Origin: Planctomycetota bacterium | GTDB lineage: Bacteria; Planctomycetota; B15-G4 | Assembly: GCA_029245865.1 (NCBI GenBank) | Contig: JAQWOM010000038.1 | Location: 186,001 to 250,000 of the forward strand | DNA length: 64,000 bases | Direction: 5' to 3' | Shown here: piece by piece, positions 61,078 to 64,000 of the stretch | Layout: every line of letters begins with the position of its first letter | Position numbering within the stretch: the first letter of the stretch is position 1 | Position numbers and translations under genes: made by a program | The notes under the pieces: model-generated | The model's input: the letters and a program-made list of their open reading frames with translations, nothing else | The model's database searches: none | What the model was told of the DNA's origin: nothing

Positions 61078-61749
61078 TCAGTCCTGTTGATCTGCCTCAA
61101 ATTGGAGCCGGCGGCGGACGAGGCGGCCGAGTTGGACACGTGCCCGGCGGTAGAGCTGTCGTGCAGCATCTGGCCCTGGTCGGCCCAACTGGTGGGCGAC
61201 AAAGTCCCAGCTACCCCCTTGATAGGTTCGCAACAGGATGACCTCGCGAGCATCTTCTGAGAGTTGTGCCATGGCTTCATCCACCACCGCTTCAAGTTCC
61301 CTTTGCGAAGCCTTTTCAGAGGGTGATTTGGTCGGACTATCCGGCCCGCCTCCCGAGGAAACGAGGGCTTCGATGTCGACCTCGCGCCGAGGATCGCGCT
61401 TCTCCGCGAAGTGGCTCCGCCAGGCGTCGCGAATGCGATTTTCCGCAATGCGCGACAACCATTGCAGAATGCTTGCTGTGCTGCGTGGCTGAAGGTCATT
61501 GATGTGCTGGAAGGCTGCGGAGAGAGTCTCCTGGACAATGTCCATGGACTCGATTCGAGTGCGAAGGTTCACGCTCAGGCGAATGTGCACAATGCGGCGA
61601 ATCCGATCCTGGTAGCGCGCGAGCAGATCTTCGAGTGCTCGCCGATCTCCGTTCTGAGCTTCATCCAGGAGTCGAAGTGACTCCGTCGGATCGGGAAGAA
61701 CTGAACCACCAAGTGAAGCTTCCAGCGGATCAGTTGAAGTCGCTTCCAC
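61078..61749 (-). CDS. ECF-family RNA polymerase sigma factor
   Basis: 223 aa, GTG start; no ATG lies in frame upstream. Region 2 is seen in 'LLARYQDRIRRIVHIRL', 'RIESMDIVQETLSAAFQHI' and 'ILQWLSRIAENRIRDAWR'; region 4 in 'QLSEDAREVILLRTYQGG' and 'WDFVAHQLGRPGPDAARQLY'. A long acidic insert joins them. This is the planctomycete-type ECF group found next to Ser/Thr kinases. It is divergent from such a kinase (start 61967), with 217 bp between. Control by kinase phosphorylation rather than an anti-sigma factor is plausible; no anti-sigma gene is adjacent. Confidence 0.93.
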   Translation of the reverse strand: MEATSTDPLEASLGGSVLPDPTESLRLLDEAQNGDRRALEDLLARYQDRIRRIVHIRLSVNLRTRIESMDIVQETLSAAFQHINDLQPRSTASILQWLSRIAENRIRDAWRSHFAEKRDPRREVDIEALVSSGGGPDSPTKSPSEKASQRELEAVVDEAMAQLSEDAREVILLRTYQGGSWDFVAHQLGRPGPDAARQLYRRARVQLGRLVRRRLQFEADQQD

Positions 61750-61966
61750 GTCATCAATCGGAAGTTTGGACGAAGAATTTTCCAGCGCATTCTCGGCAGA
61801 TGCGGTGGATTCAGGTCCGTCTTCGGGTTTCTTGGATTCGGTGATGGGTTCGCTCTCGGCTTTGAGTCAGCCACAATAGGTTACAGAGGCCGTAGATGGC
61901 GTAAACCTGGGAGATACTCTCAGTCCAAGGTTCTTGTAGGAAGTGCTCGCTGAAATCTAGCTGACA

Positions 61967-64000
61967 GTGAAATCCCCATCGTCCTTTCCATCGTGGTCAT
62001 CAGGCGCCCGTGAGGCGGAGCGATTGTTTGATGCCTGGCTCGAGCGACAGGGCGGAGCAGACGAAGTGTCTTTTGAAGACCTTGTCGCTCAATATCCCGC
62101 TCTTGAGAAGGGCTTGGTGGCCCTCCATCGCGAGTGGAGGGAGATCGAGACGGAGATCGAGAGCGCTCTTCCGGGCGACTTGCCCGAGGAGGGTGTCGAG
62201 GGAGATTTCACGGTTGAAGGCATTCTTGTGCGTGAGCCAGGTGCTGTGTTGGGTGATTATCGGCTCGTTCGCCTGCTGGGAGAAGGCACTGTTGGGCAGG
62301 TCTGGGAAGCGCAGCAGCTTTCTCTCGAACGGCCCGTGGCACTCAAGCTCTTGCGCCCTCGGCACGCTTCCGTGGCGCGTGGACTTCAACTGGTTCACGA
62401 AGCTCGGGCGGCTGGTCGCCTAGACCACGCTGGCATCGTGAGTGTGTACGCAGCTGGTCGCATTGGTGGCGTCGCATTTCTGGCGCAGCAGTTGGTCAAA
62501 GACGGACGAACTCTGGCGGACATCATTGAGAAGGCTCGCCGTGAAGTGCAGACGGGTCTCGCTCCCTTTCGGCGGGTCGCAGAACTGATCGCGGAAGTGG
62601 CGGATGCCGTGCATGTCGCGCATGAAGCCGGGATCTTGCACCGTGATATCAAACCGGAAAATATTCTGGTGGGTGCAGATGGCCGGCCGCGTGTGAGCGA
62701 TTTTGGGCTGGCTCATGTCGTGGGCGAAGATCTCGAGCGGCCTGGCCTGGTGGGAACCTGTGCCTACATGAGTCCAGAGCAAGCTGCTGGTCGAGGCAGC
62801 CTCGATGCACGCAGCGATGTGTTCAGTCTCGGTGCTGTCTTGTTCGAGGCGCTGACCTTGCGCCGCGCTTTCGAGGGCGACTCGGTTCCTGCAGTGCTGC
62901 ATGCCGTGCGTGTTGAAGAGCCTCCGGATCCACGTTCGTTGCGTGCGCGGATACCTGCAGAACTGGCGCTCATTTGTCTCAAGTCACTCGAGAAAGAACG
63001 CTCGGGGCGCTATGTGAGCATGCAGGCTTTTGCCGCCGACTTGCGCCGTTATCTGGCAGACGAGCCAATCCACGCCGCACCGCCAGGGCGCTGGATGCGT
63101 GGGCGCAAGTGGTTGCGCCGCCATCCCGCGTGGGCGGCCAGCCTGGTGCTTGGGCTTGCCGCGCTCGCCACGGTGTCGATCTTCCTCGTTCGAGAGGTCG
63201 ATCTGCGGCGGCAGATGGTCGTTGAGAAAACTCGCGCGGACACCAACTTCCTGAAGGCCGAAGAACGAGCTCAGGCGGCCGAGTGGCAGGGATATGTGGC
63301 CAACTTGCGCGCCGTTTCCATGGCTCTGGGCCGAGGTGTTTCCGAAGAGGCTCGGTTGAGACTCGAAGCGTGTGCTCCGCAGCTAAGAGGGTGGGAATGG
63401 TTTCATGATGCGCAGCGCATTGACACCACGACGCACAAACTCATCGGGCATGAGCAGCCCATCACTGCGGTGGCGATTTCGAGTGATGGAGAGTTCGTTG
63501 TCACGGCTTCCGAAGACGGAACGCTTCGTATCTGGAATGGCTGGAGCGGTGAGTCGCTCTATGTGCTTGAGGAGCTTGCGCACACGCTGCATTCAGTCGC
63601 ACTCGCTGAGTCTGGGCGCACGGTGGTGGCTGGTTCCGACGATGGGAGCGTCCTTGTGTGGGCGCCTCGCTCTGATGAGAGCGGGGGGGTAAAAACCCTG
63701 GAATTCCATCAGTCGGCGGTGCGTTCTGTCGCCGTGAGTGATGATGGTCAGGTCATCGCGTCGGCGTCTGATGATGGGACGGTTCATGTTTGGGACGCTC
63801 GGGAGGAGCGAGAGTTCCGCGTGTTGCCGAGGTTGCCTGCGGGCATGCGAGGTGTCGCTCTCAATGGGGACGGCAGTCGATTGCTCACTGCGTCACGTCA
63901 GGGAATGGTGAGTGTCTGGGATGTGTCGACAGAAGAGCGGATCCAGCCGATTCCGTGGGATGAATTTCATGAAGTGGCCATTGCCCTCGACGCTACGGGG
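61967..64000 (+). CDS. Ser/Thr protein kinase with WD40 repeats (3' end outside window)
   Basis: The frame is open from a GTG at 61967 to the window end, about 678 residues, with the stop outside. N-terminal helical region (1-90), then a Hanks-type kinase: 'LVRLLGEGTVGQVWEAQ' (Gly loop), 'RPVALKLLR' (Lys127), 'GILHRDIKPENILVG' (His225-Arg-Asp227), 'RVSDFGLAH' (Asp245) and 'YMSPEQAAGR'. A membrane helix, 'AWAASLVLGLAALATVSIFL', lies at about 388-408. After it a helical linker leads to WD40 repeats ('ITAVAISSDGEFVVTASEDG', 'VRSVAVSDDGQVIASASDDG'). So kinase in the cytoplasm and propeller outside. Start is uncertain: the ribosome-binding site is weak. Confidence 0.9.
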   Translation, partial: MKSPSSFPSWSSGAREAERLFDAWLERQGGADEVSFEDLVAQYPALEKGLVALHREWREIETEIESALPGDLPEEGVEGDFTVEGILVREPGAVLGDYRLVRLLGEGTVGQVWEAQQLSLERPVALKLLRPRHASVARGLQLVHEARAAGRLDHAGIVSVYAAGRIGGVAFLAQQLVKDGRTLADIIEKARREVQTGLAPFRRVAELIAEVADAVHVAHEAGILHRDIKPENILVGADGRPRVSDFGLAHVVGEDLERPGLVGTCAYMSPEQAAGRGSLDARSDVFSLGAVLFEALTLRRAFEGDSVPAVLHAVRVEEPPDPRSLRARIPAELALICLKSLEKERSGRYVSMQAFAADLRRYLADEPIHAAPPGRWMRGRKWLRRHPAWAASLVLGLAALATVSIFLVREVDLRRQMVVEKTRADTNFLKAEERAQAAEWQGYVANLRAVSMALGRGVSEEARLRLEACAPQLRGWEWFHDAQRIDTTTHKLIGHEQPITAVAISSDGEFVVTASEDGTLRIWNGWSGESLYVLEELAHTLHSVALAESGRTVVAGSDDGSVLVWAPRSDESGGVKTLEFHQSAVRSVAVSDDGQVIASASDDGTVHVWDAREEREFRVLPRLPAGMRGVALNGDGSRLLTASRQGMVSVWDVSTEERIQPIPWDEFHEVAIALDATG

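Overview
The window reads as a GC-rich bacterial chromosome segment, most likely from the Planctomycetota. The signs are FG-GAP/VCBS secreted proteins, an ASPIC/UnbV-type lipoprotein, sulfatase-like/TPR and SGNH/TPR fusions, a choice-of-anchor-B/LVIVD protein, and a divergent ECF sigma factor with a WD40-type Ser/Thr kinase. This is inference from gene content; no rRNA or species marker is present. Genes are dense, often overlap by ATGA or GTGA, and use GTG or TTG starts freely. Both tRNA genes encode CCA.

Layout. 1-4.3 kb: end of an FG-GAP protein, a sulfatase-like/TPR lipoprotein and a HEAT-repeat membrane protein. 4.4-7.8 kb: four tandem minus-strand paralogues of about 250 aa, exported and rich in G-x-G-D-D turns (probable beta-solenoids), with a terminator between copies 2 and 3 and a short repeat array upstream of copy 4. 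8.2-12.8 kb: tRNA-Lys(CTT), a YtkA-like lipoprotein with a MauG-type di-haem peroxidase, an LVIVD-repeat protein and tRNA-His(GTG). 12.9-22.3 kb: two minus-strand acyl-CoA gene groups. One is SDR, enoyl-CoA hydratase, 2Fe-2S ferredoxin and acyl-CoA dehydrogenase. The other is hydratase, MDR reductase and 3-hydroxyacyl-CoA dehydrogenase, running into an ASPIC/UnbV lipoprotein and a TPR protein.

22.4-34.2 kb: YhhQ-type transporter, SGNH hydrolase, phosphodiesterase-like lipoprotein, ankyrin lipoprotein, DUF4404 protein, an MlaA/alpha-beta hydrolase fusion, ABC-F ATPase, divergent Nudix protein and a PaaZ/BoxD-like aldehyde dehydrogenase. 34.4-38.0 kb: a coiled-coil lipoprotein coupled to an exported toroid protein, a DUF5665 protein and a homocysteine methyltransferase-like protein. 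38.3-45.0 kb: a TetR/PsrA-like regulator with a palindromic operator and a complete tripartite RND efflux operon. 45.0-50.2 kb: cardiolipin-synthase-like protein with its EEP partner, an SGNH hydrolase with embedded TPRs and an FG-GAP protein.

50.8-64 kb: dynamin-like GTPase, OmpR-family regulator, Hpt protein, HD protein, TlpA-like thioredoxin, SGNH membrane protein, InaA/Kdo-kinase-like protein, CDF transporter, a tyrosine-phosphatase/cytochrome c'-like fusion, ECF sigma factor and a Ser/Thr kinase cut by the window end.

Themes are cell-envelope maintenance (MlaA fusion, cardiolipin synthase, RND pump, lipoproteins), acyl-CoA catabolism, and haem/thiol redox proteins. The most unusual items are the four-gene paralogue array, the MlaA-hydrolase fusion and the phosphatase-cytochrome fusion. 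No CRISPR array, prophage, transposase or insertion sequence was seen.
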